A stretch of 60,750 bases of DNA from Bacteroidales bacterium. GTDB taxonomy: Bacteria; Bacteroidota; Bacteroidia; Bacteroidales; UBA3663. Positions 27,238-36,681 of the stretch are shown here, one piece after another. Made by a program: the position numbers and the translations under genes. The stretch is taken from assembly GCA_017449065.1 (NCBI GenBank), contig JAFSKF010000017.1:1-60750 (forward strand). The letters are read 5' to 3'. Every line of letters starts with the position of its first letter. The stretch's first letter is position 1. The notes beneath the pieces were generated by a model that saw only the letters and a list, made by a program, of their open reading frames with translations, was not told where the DNA came from and did not search any database.

Positions 27238-28497
27238 TTAAGAACGAACTTGTCCGTTTCCAACCACTATATATTTATAAGTAGTGATTTCGGGTAAAGC
27301 CATGGGGCCTCGGGCATGCAGTTTCTGCGTAGATATACCAATTTCGGCACCAAAACCGAACTGCGCTCCGTCCGTCCAGCTGGTAGGCAGATTCTGATAC
27401 ACACATGCGGCATCAATCACACGCAAATAACGCTGGCAATGTCTTTCGTTCCGACTCACAATACTTTCGCTGTGGTGACTGGTGTGCTCCTGTACATACT
27501 GCACGGCATCCTCGAACGAATCAACAGTACGGATAGCCATTTTATAATCCATAAATTCGAGTCCGAAATGTTCTGGTCGGGCCAGTTCCAACAGGTCGGC
27601 GGGATAATGTCCTTGCAAGGCCTGATATGCTAATTCATCGGCATAAATGACAACCGACTTTTTGTTTCCTTGTGCCACAGCCAACGGTGCACAGACTTCC
27701 GCCAGATTCGGCAACTGTTTTTTGTGAACTACCACACAGTCGAGAGAGTTACAAACCGATGGCCGGCGCGTCTTGGCATTATATATAATGTCGGAAGCTT
27801 GCTTGAGATCTGCATCCTCGTCGATATAGACATGACAAATACCGGCTCCAGTTTCAATCACAGGCACCTTGGCATTATCACGAACGTAATCAATGAGACG
27901 CCGACTGCCGCGCGGGATAACCAAATCAACCTGTCCGACAGCGTTCAGCATTTCGGTTGTTGCCTCGCGATCGTTGGGGAGCAACGTACACAATGCTTCC
28001 GGCAGGCCATTGCGATGCAACACCTCATGAATCACACGAACAGTAGCTTCGTTACTTTGGGCAGCCTCTTTTCCTCCCTTCAGCAAAACGGCACTTCCCG
28101 CTTTCAAGCAGAGACTGAAGACATCGACAGTCACATTCGGACGCGCCTCATATATCACCCCGATTACGCCAAACGGAACACTTACCTTGCGGATAGTCAT
28201 TCCATTAGGACGTACGCATTCGCTTAGCACCTTTCCCAATGGCGAAGGTAGTGAAGCCACATTTCGTGTATCATTGGCTATCGCTTTCAGCCGTTCTGCA
28301 GAAAGCAGAAGACGATCATAGCGCGAATCGGTAGGATCCATACGACTCAAGTCGATGGAATTTGCCTGTAAGATAGCATCTGTGTTTGCTTCAAGAGCAT
28401 CCGACAATTGACGCAAAAGAGAATCAATCTGTTCTGCGGACAAATCTAACAAGGCATAACTGGCCTGTCGTGCAGCTGCTAATTCCTTTTCAATCAT
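27238..28497 (-). CDS. proA: Glutamate-5-semialdehyde dehydrogenase
   Basis: This 419-aa enzyme is the second step of proline synthesis and reduces gamma-glutamyl phosphate to the semialdehyde with NADPH. Seen are the aldehyde-dehydrogenase-like core, IYEARPNVTVDVFSLCLKAG near 115, GGKEAAQSN near 140, and the catalytic Cys in RRPSVCNSLDCVVVH near 245. I choose the ATG at 28497 (MIEKELAAARQ) rather than the upstream frame start, which would run into the preceding small gene. proB is not in the window. Confidence 0.95.
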   Translation of the reverse strand: MIEKELAAARQASYALLDLSAEQIDSLLRQLSDALEANTDAILQANSIDLSRMDPTDSRYDRLLLSAERLKAIANDTRNVASLPSPLGKVLSECVRPNGMTIRKVSVPFGVIGVIYEARPNVTVDVFSLCLKAGSAVLLKGGKEAAQSNEATVRVIHEVLHRNGLPEALCTLLPNDREATTEMLNAVGQVDLVIPRGSRRLIDYVRDNAKVPVIETGAGICHVYIDEDADLKQASDIIYNAKTRRPSVCNSLDCVVVHKKQLPNLAEVCAPLAVAQGNKKSVVIYADELAYQALQGHYPADLLELARPEHFGLEFMDYKMAIRTVDSFEDAVQYVQEHTSHHSESIVSRNERHCQRYLRVIDAACVYQNLPTSWTDGAQFGFGAEIGISTQKLHARGPMALPEITTYKYIVVGNGQVRS

Positions 28498-28516
28498 ATA
28501 GTGAGTATTATCGATA

Positions 28517-28687
28517 TTATTTGAACTGATTAGTTTCGGGCATATATTCAAATCCTGCCGAACGTAGCTTCTCAACGAGTTCATCTGGATCGAAATCCAT
28601 ATCCTCACAGAGTTCGTCTAATGAGGAATACTCGTCTCTCAGTTTGGTATTTACCAGACTCAACAGCATATACGGATCGCTAATCAT
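28517..28687 (-). CDS. DUF4250 small protein
   Basis: This 56-aa protein begins MISDPYMLLSLVNTKLRDEY and ends with an acidic segment and AGFEYMPETNQFK. From memory this matches DUF4250, a short family found next to assorted housekeeping genes in Bacteroidetes and Clostridia. It sits 19 nt upstream of proA and starts 4 nt after the stop of the metallo-hydrolase, so it is in the same operon. The function is unknown; it is too short for most default ORF cutoffs. Confidence 0.8.
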   Translation of the reverse strand: MISDPYMLLSLVNTKLRDEYSSLDELCEDMDFDPDELVEKLRSAGFEYMPETNQFK

Positions 28688-28691
28688 ACGC

Positions 28692-29339
28692 TTAAAAATA
28701 AGGATTGTAGTTTATTTCTTGCAAAACGCTTGTAGCTGGACCATGTCCGGGATATACTTTCGTCTCAGCCGGCAACGAAAGCAGTTTTGTCTGGATACCA
28801 TTCACCAGCGCTTCTCCATCACATCCCATATTGGGTCCGAAATCCGATCGTCCAATGCTGCAATAGAAAAGCACATCGCCGGAGAAAAGCATTTTCTGTT
28901 CCGGGAAATAGTAGCACAACCCATGAAAACTGTGACCGGGAATATCCAATACTTGTATCGGCGAAGTATCCAAATGCAATAAATCGCCCTCATTCACATT
29001 GCTGTTGAGCGTTACAATACGGCTCGAACTGGGTAACCCGAACATACGGAACTGAAGGCTCGATGGAGGTAGTTTGTGTTCGTCTTCAATAGGTCCACAC
29101 AACGGGGCATTGCACCATTCTGCAAGATACCCGGTTCCCATCAAATGATCAATGTGACAATGTGTAACTAAAATCCGTTCTACCTGAAGCCGGTTCTCTT
29201 CCAAATACGCCTTCACCTGCAGCCACTCCCTCTCATTGCTCATACCAGGATCGATGACAATCGCCCTGTGTGAATCCGGCAGACTCACCACGTAAGTATT
29301 TTCCTGAAAAGGATTATTCACAAAGACCTTGACATTCAT
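28692..29339 (-). CDS. Metallo-beta-lactamase fold hydrolase (glyoxalase II-like)
   Basis: This 215-aa protein has the zinc-binding motif HCHIDH near residue 60, followed by PGHSFHGLCYY near 133, GDVLFY near 155 and PGHGPAT near 199. These are the ligands of glyoxalase II-type MBL hydrolases. The substrate cannot be assigned. Its ATG shares one base with the rsmG stop (TAATG), which suggests coupled translation. Confidence 0.88.
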   Translation of the reverse strand: MNVKVFVNNPFQENTYVVSLPDSHRAIVIDPGMSNEREWLQVKAYLEENRLQVERILVTHCHIDHLMGTGYLAEWCNAPLCGPIEDEHKLPPSSLQFRMFGLPSSSRIVTLNSNVNEGDLLHLDTSPIQVLDIPGHSFHGLCYYFPEQKMLFSGDVLFYCSIGRSDFGPNMGCDGEALVNGIQTKLLSLPAETKVYPGHGPATSVLQEINYNPYF

Positions 29340-29935
29340 TATTTGAAAGGAGTATATAGCACGAACTTGGTTTCAAAATAGGCATCAGACAGCCATTGTG
29401 ATATGGGTTCAACAACCGTACCTCTGGCAATCGATGGAGCTAATTCTTCGGAAAGGTCTCCCCCTTTCAAGCAGATTAGCCCGCTACGAGTGCATCGCTT
29501 CACCAGTTTGAGCAAGTCCGGCAAATTCATCACAGCACGGGAAACAGCATAATCAAACGACTGCTTCACCTCTTCGATACCCGCATGGCGTGTTTCCACA
29601 TTCTGAAGTCCGATGGCATCGGCCACAGCCTGCGCCACTTTCACTTTCTTACCGATACGATCAACCAGCAGAAAACGAACTTCCGGATACATAATCGCCA
29701 AAGGAATACCTGGGAAACCACCACCACAACCAACATCAACGACGGTAGTACCAGACTTCCATCCCCCTAATTTGTCTTCCACAAAATGAGCAATCGCCAA
29801 CGAATGCTGAACATGATGCAGTTCCAACTGATCAATATCCTTACGCGAAATGACATTGATTTTAGCATTCCAATCAGTATAAAGCGCCGGCAAGGCGTCA
29901 AACTGCTGTTTTTGTTTTTCCGACAAATCTCTCAT
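29339..29935 (-). CDS. rsmG: 16S rRNA m7G methyltransferase RsmG
   Basis: This 198-aa SAM-dependent enzyme methylates N7 of G527 in 16S rRNA. The N-terminus (LYTDWNAKINVISRKDIDQL) and SAM motif (VVDVGCGGGFPGIPLAI near 62-78, FLLVDRIGKKVKV near 89) are diagnostic. It starts 11 nt after the stop of the DUF3298 lipoprotein and overlaps the downstream metallo-hydrolase start. Confidence 0.96.
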   Translation of the reverse strand: MRDLSEKQKQQFDALPALYTDWNAKINVISRKDIDQLELHHVQHSLAIAHFVEDKLGGWKSGTTVVDVGCGGGFPGIPLAIMYPEVRFLLVDRIGKKVKVAQAVADAIGLQNVETRHAGIEEVKQSFDYAVSRAVMNLPDLLKLVKRCTRSGLICLKGGDLSEELAPSIARGTVVEPISQWLSDAYFETKFVLYTPFK

Positions 29936-29946
29936 CGATGGGAACT

Positions 29947-30819
29947 TTAAGACTGTTTGGCTTCGGCGATGGAAAGAACCACGGATTCCTTAGGCAAAAG
30001 AGGTTGCAATTCTTCCCATGTCAGATCTACGGAAATGATACCCATCGCATAAGGAGCAATCTCATACTGCTGGAAAACGAATGTAATTCCATCTTCAGTA
30101 ATAAAGAAATTATCCGGAAGATCAAGAACCGCATCTTCAAAAAAATAACCTTCTTTTTTCATTTGGGCCAGCGACTTTCCATCAAAATCCGGAGACGGCT
30201 TGTTGGCCATCAGTTCCGCAATATAAGGACGGGTATTCTCACTCACAATATCGCCTAACTGGACCACCGAATTCTGAGCAGTATCGAACACGCGATAGTT
30301 ACATATTGTGCTACCATGAGCACCACCTGTATAGAAATAAGCAATGATCTGATAACTCAGGAACTGATTCACCTTGGCCACGATCGTTCCTTCGTAATTG
30401 GCCTCGTAATTCAACCAAGACGTCTCGTTAATATCATCATAATTGGATACAAATTCCGACAGTTCCTTGTGATAATTATCATTAAGCAGATCCACTAACT
30501 TCCGCATCATCTGAGGTACATCGCACTCGTCCTGACCGAAAGGCATTTCTCCTTCCGTCAAAGCGGGAGTTATGCCGATAATCGCACTGTTGAATGCGTC
30601 TTTAACATCTGCTGCACCCGATGCTGCATAATCAAATTTCATGCTGATACTAATGGCTGGGTTGGAAGATTGGGTAGAAAAAGGAATAACCGTATCAATG
30701 CGCAGGCTGTCGAACGACAATTCGCTTTGAGTACTTCCACCCGTACAACTGACGGTAGCCGAAGCAATCACGAGGAGAAATGAAAGCACAAATAAGCTAT
30801 AAACAATCTTGAATCTCAT
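29947..30819 (-). CDS. DUF3298 (RsiV-like) lipoprotein
   Basis: This 290-aa lipoprotein has a lipobox ATVSC with Cys25. The remainder fits the DUF4163/DUF3298 pair: YEGTIVAKVNQFLSYQIIAYFYTGGAHGSTICNYRVFD near 140-175 and FVFQQYEIAPYAMGI near 250-265. Related domains occur in the RsiV anti-sigma factor, but there is no sigma-binding segment here. It is the first gene of the rsmG-proA-ugd cluster, with a promoter element at 30850-30857. Confidence 0.85.
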   Translation of the reverse strand: MRFKIVYSLFVLSFLLVIASATVSCTGGSTQSELSFDSLRIDTVIPFSTQSSNPAISISMKFDYAASGAADVKDAFNSAIIGITPALTEGEMPFGQDECDVPQMMRKLVDLLNDNYHKELSEFVSNYDDINETSWLNYEANYEGTIVAKVNQFLSYQIIAYFYTGGAHGSTICNYRVFDTAQNSVVQLGDIVSENTRPYIAELMANKPSPDFDGKSLAQMKKEGYFFEDAVLDLPDNFFITEDGITFVFQQYEIAPYAMGIISVDLTWEELQPLLPKESVVLSIAEAKQS

Positions 30820-30846
30820 TTTTTAATTAAAAATATCTAAAAGTTG

Positions 30847-30890
30847 GCGCAAAGGTAAACAAATTTTCGAATTATTGACTACCTTTGCGC
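30847..30890. promoter_or_regulatory. Symmetrical divergent promoter
   Basis: A perfect 11-bp inverted repeat (GCGCAAAGGTA at 30847-30857, TACCTTTGCGC at 30880-30890) places a TACCTTTG element on each strand. The minus element (30857-30850) would serve the DUF3298 gene and the plus element (30880-30887) the TPR gene. No clear TTTG box lies at the right distance; each -33 region falls on the opposite -7 element. The TPR leader would be about 12 nt. Confidence 0.55.
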
Positions 30891-30904
30891 GAAAAATATA
30901 ATTT

Positions 30905-31735
30905 ATGGTGATAAAAAACTCTTTTCTGACGGCTTTATTGTTCATTTCGATAGTCAACTATGCTTTCTCGCACACTTACGACGAATGGATTGCCCTCAGT
31001 TTCGACTATATGGACTCAGACAGTCTGGCACAAGCCGAGAACTGTCTGAAAGAAGCAATGCGATTAGAACCAGCTAATCCGCGCAACGGTCTGCTTTTCC
31101 AGAATTTAGGCACACTGCAACGGCGGCAAGGCAAGCTACAAGATGCCGAAACCAGCTACAGCTGTGCTATTGCAATGCTGGCAGATATACCCAATATTCG
31201 TGTCAATCGAGCCCAACTGTATGCAGAGATGGAAAGATATAACGATGCGATCGACGACTATTCAATACTGTTGGAAAAAGAACCACAAAACGAATCCTGG
31301 TTGTACGAAAGAGCACTTTGCCGACTGATGGGAGGAGATACGTTGGGCGCTCGTCTCGATCTGGAATCTATCGACACATTCAATCCTCATAGTGCCAAAA
31401 GCCGCCTCGGCATGGCTGTCGTTTATAAAGCACAGGGAGAGTATGCGATGGCTGCAGATTTGTACGATGCCCTGATTCAAGCCAATCCAAGCAGTTGGAG
31501 CCTGCTTCGTGACAGGGCGGAAGTCTATTACCTGAGTAACCGGATGGGTGCCGCACTTGAAGATATTAACGAGTCTATCAAACGCAACCCGCAAGACCCG
31601 ATGTCGTATGTCCTGAGAGCCCAAATTCGGTATGCGAAAGGAGACAAGGAATATGCCCGCAGAGATCTGAATACGGCTATTGAAAAGGGGCTCCCACAGC
31701 AAATTGCCCTACAATTAGTGGAAAAAATCAAGTAA
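30905..31735 (+). CDS. Exported tetratricopeptide repeat protein
   Basis: This 276-aa protein has a hydrophobic signal sequence (residues 5-22, cleavage around AFSHT) followed by about six TPR units from residue 30 to the end (for example AENCLKEAMRLEPANPRNGLLFQNLGT, AEVYYLSNRMGAALEDINES). TPRs mediate protein-protein contacts; the partner is unknown. The predicted leader is very short. It is followed by a separate promoter for the HU-SPOR gene. Confidence 0.82.
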   Translation: MVIKNSFLTALLFISIVNYAFSHTYDEWIALSFDYMDSDSLAQAENCLKEAMRLEPANPRNGLLFQNLGTLQRRQGKLQDAETSYSCAIAMLADIPNIRVNRAQLYAEMERYNDAIDDYSILLEKEPQNESWLYERALCRLMGGDTLGARLDLESIDTFNPHSAKSRLGMAVVYKAQGEYAMAADLYDALIQANPSSWSLLRDRAEVYYLSNRMGAALEDINESIKRNPQDPMSYVLRAQIRYAKGDKEYARRDLNTAIEKGLPQQIALQLVEKIK

Positions 31736-31760
31736 TTTTACACTTTTTTCAGTAAATTAT

Positions 31761-31791
31761 TTTGCAGTCCCGAAAATTGTTTTTATATTTG
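31761..31791 (+). promoter_or_regulatory. Promoter of the HU-SPOR gene
   Basis: TTTG at 31761-31764, a 19-nt gap, and TATATTTG at 31784-31791. Transcription would start at about 31797, some 17 nt before the ATG at 31814. This promoter probably also drives recJ and recQ. Confidence 0.78.
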
Positions 31792-31813
31792 CACGAATTT
31801 TTACCGAGAAATA

Positions 31814-32986
31814 ATGAAATCACTCGCCACATATATTGAATATCTTTTGATGACCCGACACTATGCTTTTGTGCCAGGCATTGGTGGATTTATGATGCAG
31901 GAAGACGAAGCTCGTCTGCTGCGAACCGGCGAGTTCATACCTCCTCACCGACTTTTGAAGTTCAATCGTTTCATGGATCACAACGACGGTATGCTGACCA
32001 ACGTGGTGATGCGTGCAGAGGGAATGTCATATGATGCTGCAGAATCCGCCATCCGTATGACGGTGGCTTCTTTGCTGACAAAAGTGCAGCATGAAGGACG
32101 ATGCCAACTTGGACGTCTCGGTTTCATTTTCTTCGATCAGGATTGTCATATTGCATTCATTGCATCCGACCAAATGGGGCACGATCCCCGCTATTTCGGC
32201 TTAAACAGTCTGAAATTACATACTTGGCAAGAAGTAGAAAATGAACGTTATCAGATTTCACAACCTGTCGGACAAACCAAGAAAGTAGAATTCGGATACA
32301 GACGCACAGACGTGTTGGAATTGCCTACGCGTTGGATACGTCGTGCCGCGATAGTTTTGCTGGTGCTGACATTCTTTTTTACCAATCTGATTCCAGGTTC
32401 TTCCGACAAAACTGGTTCCGACATTGCCAATATAATGGATACCCAAACCATTACCCGGCACTTCAATACGCTTGAAGAGCGTTCGTGGGACGAAAACTGG
32501 GAACAGACATCCGATTCTGTCCTCTTTGCTGCTATCGATGCCGAACTTGCAGAACAAGACTGCTACCAAGAAACAGATGTGCTGGCAGAAATAGCAGAAC
32601 CTTCTCAGATGACAGAAACACAAGAAGAGGCTACTACTGAAATCCCAGAGGCAAAACCTGAGAAATATTACCTGATTATCATCAGCAGTTGTACTATGCA
32701 AGAGGATGCTGAATATCAGATGAAACGGTTAGAAAAAAAAGGCTATCAAGGGTTAGGCATTCTGCCTCGTGATGGCCGCTTCCGTATTTTCATCAATTCT
32801 TTTGCAGTCAAGGTCGATGCAGAAACGTATCTGAACCAGTTGCGTGAAAATACATCTTTTGCCGACGCATGGTTATTAGCTGTGCGTGCGGAATCTCTTT
32901 CGCTTATTATAAAAAATAAAGATAATGACCAATTACCAATGGAATTGTCGCACCTTAACAAATCAGCAGAAAGAGATCAAGGATGA
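31814..32986 (+). CDS. HU-domain and SPOR-domain membrane protein
   Basis: This 390-aa protein has an N-terminal HU/CCDC81-like segment (MKSLATYIEYLLMTRHYAFVPGIGGFM and the following ~130 residues). One transmembrane helix lies near residues 178-197 (AAIVLLVLTFFFTNLIPG), then an acidic linker, and a C-terminal SPOR domain (about 285-360, KYYLIIISSCTMQEDAEYQMKRL) that should bind denuded peptidoglycan at the septum. The domain order implies cytoplasmic HU and periplasmic SPOR. This architecture is common in Bacteroidetes, with an unproven role in linking the nucleoid or the envelope at division. Confidence 0.83.
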   Translation: MKSLATYIEYLLMTRHYAFVPGIGGFMMQEDEARLLRTGEFIPPHRLLKFNRFMDHNDGMLTNVVMRAEGMSYDAAESAIRMTVASLLTKVQHEGRCQLGRLGFIFFDQDCHIAFIASDQMGHDPRYFGLNSLKLHTWQEVENERYQISQPVGQTKKVEFGYRRTDVLELPTRWIRRAAIVLLVLTFFFTNLIPGSSDKTGSDIANIMDTQTITRHFNTLEERSWDENWEQTSDSVLFAAIDAELAEQDCYQETDVLAEIAEPSQMTETQEEATTEIPEAKPEKYYLIIISSCTMQEDAEYQMKRLEKKGYQGLGILPRDGRFRIFINSFAVKVDAETYLNQLRENTSFADAWLLAVRAESLSLIIKNKDNDQLPMELSHLNKSAERDQG

Positions 32987-34739
32987 GTTAATAGCTGAAT
33001 GCAAACTAAACCCAATCGTTGCTCACCTGTTGGTACAGCGTGGTGTAACGAACGCGGAAGAAGCACATACATTCTTCCGTCCGCAACTCGGTCCTGGGTT
33101 GCACGACCCATTCCTTATGAAGGATATGGACAAGGCGGTGGCTCGATTGAATGATGCCATCGGACGCAAGGAACACATCCTAATTTACGGAGATTACGAT
33201 GTGGACGGCACAGCGAGCGTAGCGCTCGTTTACAAGTTCTTGCGCAGCTTCTACTCTTCGATCGATTACTATATTCCCGATCGCTACGATGACGGATATG
33301 GTATCTCTGAGAAAGGTATCGATTATGCCTACAACGAAGGCACCAAACTGATTATAGCACTCGACTGCGGTATCAAGGCCAACAATATGGTGGCTTATGC
33401 CAAAAGCAAAGGCATCGATTTTATCATTTGTGACCATCACAAACCCGATGATATCCTGCCGGAAGCGGTTGCTGTGCTCGATTCCAAACGACCCGACGAC
33501 GATTATCCTTACCCTCACCTCTCTGCTTGTGGTGTGGGCTTTAAGCTGATGCAAGCTTTTGCCCGTAACAATGGCATGAACGAGTTAGGATTGCTTTATC
33601 CTCTACTCGACTTGTGCGCCATCAGTATTGCTACGGACATTGTGCCTATTACCGGCGAGAACCGAGTGCTTTCTTATTATGGTCTGCGTCGGCTGAACGA
33701 CAGTCCTTGTCCGGGCATCAAAGCTATCATTAAGCAATGCGGATTAATTGGCAAAGAACTGACTAATTCCGACATCGTATTTAAAATCGGTCCGAGAATC
33801 AATGCTGCCGGACGCATGATGTGTGGCAAGGAAGCGGTTGATCTATTGACAGCCCGCGATGAAAAGGCAGCCGATGAAGTGGCGCTCCGGATTGCAGAAT
33901 ACAATAATAGTCGCAAGGATCTTGACAAGCGTGTTACCGAAGAGGCATTCCACATGGTTGATGCGATGGACATTTCGGACAAACGCACGATTCTGGTCTA
34001 TAACCCTTCGTGGCACAAAGGCGTGATTGGTATCGTTGCCAGTCGTCTGACGGAGCATTACTACCGTCCTGCAGTGGTGCTGACAACCGCATGCGGATTT
34101 GCTTCAGGCTCGGCACGCAGCGTACAGGGCTTTGATGTATATAGTGCCATTAATTCTTGTCGCGACCTCATTGAGAATTTCGGTGGACATACTTATGCCG
34201 CCGGACTTACGCTCAAAGAGTCGAATATTCCGGAACTCACGCGCCGTCTGGAACAATGGGTGGACAATCATATCACCCTCGCACAACAGCGACAGCATCT
34301 TGACATCGATATGGAGGTGAAATTCCGCGAAGTGACTCCCCGCCTTTACCGCAACCTCAAACCGATGGCTCCGTTTGGTCCTGGCAATAACAAACCGTTG
34401 TTTGTTTCCCGGCACATCAAAGATCAGGGCAATAGCCGTCTTGTCGGCCGCAACAACGAACATATCCGCATGGAGATGATCGATCCGGAAACGGGCTTCA
34501 CGCACAACGGTATTGCTTTCAACATGGCCGATAAGTTCGATATTGTAAAAAGCGGGAAACCTTTCGATGTGGTTTACACAATCGAAGAAAACACCTATAA
34601 CAACAATAGCATCCAACTGCTTGTCAAGGATATCAAACTGAACGAAAACAACAACATCGCTTCCGTACTGGCACAGCTCATCCGCTCGAAGGACGATTCG
34701 GTGGAAATTGTGCAGGGCTTGGGCGAGGTGAACGAATAA
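32925..34739 (+). CDS. recJ: Single-stranded-DNA exonuclease RecJ
   Basis: This 604-aa 5'-3' ssDNA exonuclease of RecF-pathway repair carries the DHH phosphoesterase motifs YGDYDVDGTAS (about residue 86), ALDCGIKANN (about 145) and ICDHHKPDD (about 166), and the DHHA1 GGHTYAAGLTL segment near 420. The start at 32925 (MTNYQWNCRTLTNQQKEI) matches the expected Bacteroidales N-terminus and overlaps the end of the HU-SPOR gene by 62 nt in another frame, so translation is probably coupled. recQ follows after 3 nt. Confidence 0.96.
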   Translation: MTNYQWNCRTLTNQQKEIKDELIAECKLNPIVAHLLVQRGVTNAEEAHTFFRPQLGPGLHDPFLMKDMDKAVARLNDAIGRKEHILIYGDYDVDGTASVALVYKFLRSFYSSIDYYIPDRYDDGYGISEKGIDYAYNEGTKLIIALDCGIKANNMVAYAKSKGIDFIICDHHKPDDILPEAVAVLDSKRPDDDYPYPHLSACGVGFKLMQAFARNNGMNELGLLYPLLDLCAISIATDIVPITGENRVLSYYGLRRLNDSPCPGIKAIIKQCGLIGKELTNSDIVFKIGPRINAAGRMMCGKEAVDLLTARDEKAADEVALRIAEYNNSRKDLDKRVTEEAFHMVDAMDISDKRTILVYNPSWHKGVIGIVASRLTEHYYRPAVVLTTACGFASGSARSVQGFDVYSAINSCRDLIENFGGHTYAAGLTLKESNIPELTRRLEQWVDNHITLAQQRQHLDIDMEVKFREVTPRLYRNLKPMAPFGPGNNKPLFVSRHIKDQGNSRLVGRNNEHIRMEMIDPETGFTHNGIAFNMADKFDIVKSGKPFDVVYTIEENTYNNNSIQLLVKDIKLNENNNIASVLAQLIRSKDDSVEIVQGLGEVNE

Positions 34740-34742
34740 CCA

Positions 34743-36671
34743 ATGACTCCCACCGAGATACTGAAAAAATACTGGGGCTACAATTCCTTCCGACCTTTGC
34801 AGGAGGAAATTGTAGCCTCTGTGCTTTCTGGCAACGACACCTTAGGCATGCTGCCCACCGGTGGTGGCAAGAGCATTACCTTTCAGGTGCCGGGCATCGT
34901 CTTGGGTGGTCTGACACTGGTGGTTACACCCCTCATTTCGCTCATGAAGGATCAGGCAGACCACTTAGTTGAACGAGGTATCAAGGCCGCAGCCGTCTAT
35001 ATGGGAATGACTCGCGAGGAGATTTCCGACACCTACAATAAGGTCATCAACGAGCACTATAGTTTTCTTTATCTTTCGCCAGAACGGCTTTTCACGCAAC
35101 TTTTTCAGACCAAATTACCCTATCTCGACATTCGGCTATTAGTGGTCGATGAGGCACATTGTATTTCGCAATGGGGCTACGATTTCCGTCCGCCGTATCA
35201 GCGTATTTCCGAATTTCGTCAGCTACTGACAGAAGCCTGCCCGAACGACAATCCGGTGCCTTGTATGGCGCTTACCGCAACCGCCACTCCGTCTGTAGTG
35301 CACGACATCTGTCACTTTCTGAAATTCCGCAAGGGCTACAGAATTTTCCAAGCATCGTTTGTTCGTCCGAATCTGACATATACGGTTATACGTACGGCCA
35401 ATCTGTTCGATGCCATGACACAATTGCTCGAAGACCGGCGTTCCGCTATTGTGTATGTTAGATCGCGAAAAAAAACGCAGCAAGTAGCCGAAGCCTTAAC
35501 GGGGGCCGGCATTGCTGCCACGTTCTATCATGCAGGTCTGACTCCCCAACAGAAACTTGAACGGCAGGAATTATGGATGCAAGGAGAAATCCCAGTCATC
35601 TGTGCCACCAATGCCTTTGGTATGGGAATCGACAAATCGGATGTCAGAACAGTTATTCACCTCGATCTGCCCCCTTCTCCAGAAGAGTATTTCCAAGAAG
35701 CGGGTCGTGCTGGAAGAGACGGGAAACCGGCTACAGCCTATTTGTTGGCTACTGAGCAGGCTGCCGAAAATCTGCTATGCCATTTAGAGGACTCCTATCC
35801 GGAAAGAGACAGGATCCGGTTGGTTTATGAACGCTTGGCTTATTTCTTTCAGATTGCTCCCGGCGCCGGATTCAATTGCACGTTCGATTTCGATGTCTAT
35901 CGCTTCTGCTCTGCTTATAAGATGTCGGCCACAGAAGTAGTGAGCGCCTTGCGTATCCTCACACTTTCGGGATACATCAACTATGAGGAGGAACCGGAAT
36001 CGAGATCCCGTCTGATGTTCACCTGCTCGAAAGAACATCTGTATCACTTAGATCGCTTCGACCCTGAATGCCAGCGCATCATAACGGCTTTACTTCGCCT
36101 TTACACGGGTATGTTTGCTGATTTCCAACACTTCAGCGAAGATCGTATTGCGGCCTACACCAAACTCGACCGCGAGGAAATTTATCAGAAACTATTGCTT
36201 CTCTCCCGTTTTCATGTGCTGCATTACGTACCTGCACGTCAAGTTCCTTGCATCTACTATTGCATGCCCCGATTAGACACCGATGAAGTTCGCATCCCAC
36301 ACACGGTTTACGAAGATCGGAAACAGCGCGATAAAGAACGTGTCGAAGCGATGCTCAGTTACGCTTACAGCACAGACGAATGTCGGCTTCGACAACTGCT
36401 CCGCTACTTCGGCGAGGAAAGCAGTGTTACTTGTGGCAAATGCGACGTATGTATTTCGAAACTTGAAGGCTCACAAGATCAAGGCGCAATATTAGACACA
36501 AAAGCGGCTTTGCGCGCCCTGATCCAGAACGTTCTTCACAATGACGGACCTCTTTCACCCATGATGTTAGGGAAAAAACTGCAGCACCCCGAACTTCTGC
36601 CCGAAGTGCTGCGTGAAATGTTGAATAACAAGGAAGTTGTTATCGTTGATAATAAGATTCGACTTTCATAG
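34743..36671 (+). CDS. recQ: ATP-dependent DNA helicase RecQ
   Basis: This 642-aa superfamily 2 3'-5' helicase has Walker A LPTGGGKSITFQVP near residue 38, the DEAH box VVDEAHCISQWGYDFRPPY near 132, motif VI (QEAGRAGRDGKPA near 318) and a zinc-binding CGKCDVC near 562. The C-terminal HRDC domain of classical RecQ is not obvious. It is directly downstream of recJ (3-nt gap), a sensible repair pair. It converges with the HIT gene with a 10-bp gap. Confidence 0.95.
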   Translation: MTPTEILKKYWGYNSFRPLQEEIVASVLSGNDTLGMLPTGGGKSITFQVPGIVLGGLTLVVTPLISLMKDQADHLVERGIKAAAVYMGMTREEISDTYNKVINEHYSFLYLSPERLFTQLFQTKLPYLDIRLLVVDEAHCISQWGYDFRPPYQRISEFRQLLTEACPNDNPVPCMALTATATPSVVHDICHFLKFRKGYRIFQASFVRPNLTYTVIRTANLFDAMTQLLEDRRSAIVYVRSRKKTQQVAEALTGAGIAATFYHAGLTPQQKLERQELWMQGEIPVICATNAFGMGIDKSDVRTVIHLDLPPSPEEYFQEAGRAGRDGKPATAYLLATEQAAENLLCHLEDSYPERDRIRLVYERLAYFFQIAPGAGFNCTFDFDVYRFCSAYKMSATEVVSALRILTLSGYINYEEEPESRSRLMFTCSKEHLYHLDRFDPECQRIITALLRLYTGMFADFQHFSEDRIAAYTKLDREEIYQKLLLLSRFHVLHYVPARQVPCIYYCMPRLDTDEVRIPHTVYEDRKQRDKERVEAMLSYAYSTDECRLRQLLRYFGEESSVTCGKCDVCISKLEGSQDQGAILDTKAALRALIQNVLHNDGPLSPMMLGKKLQHPELLPEVLREMLNNKEVVIVDNKIRLS

Positions 36672-36681
36672 AAACTCTGAA

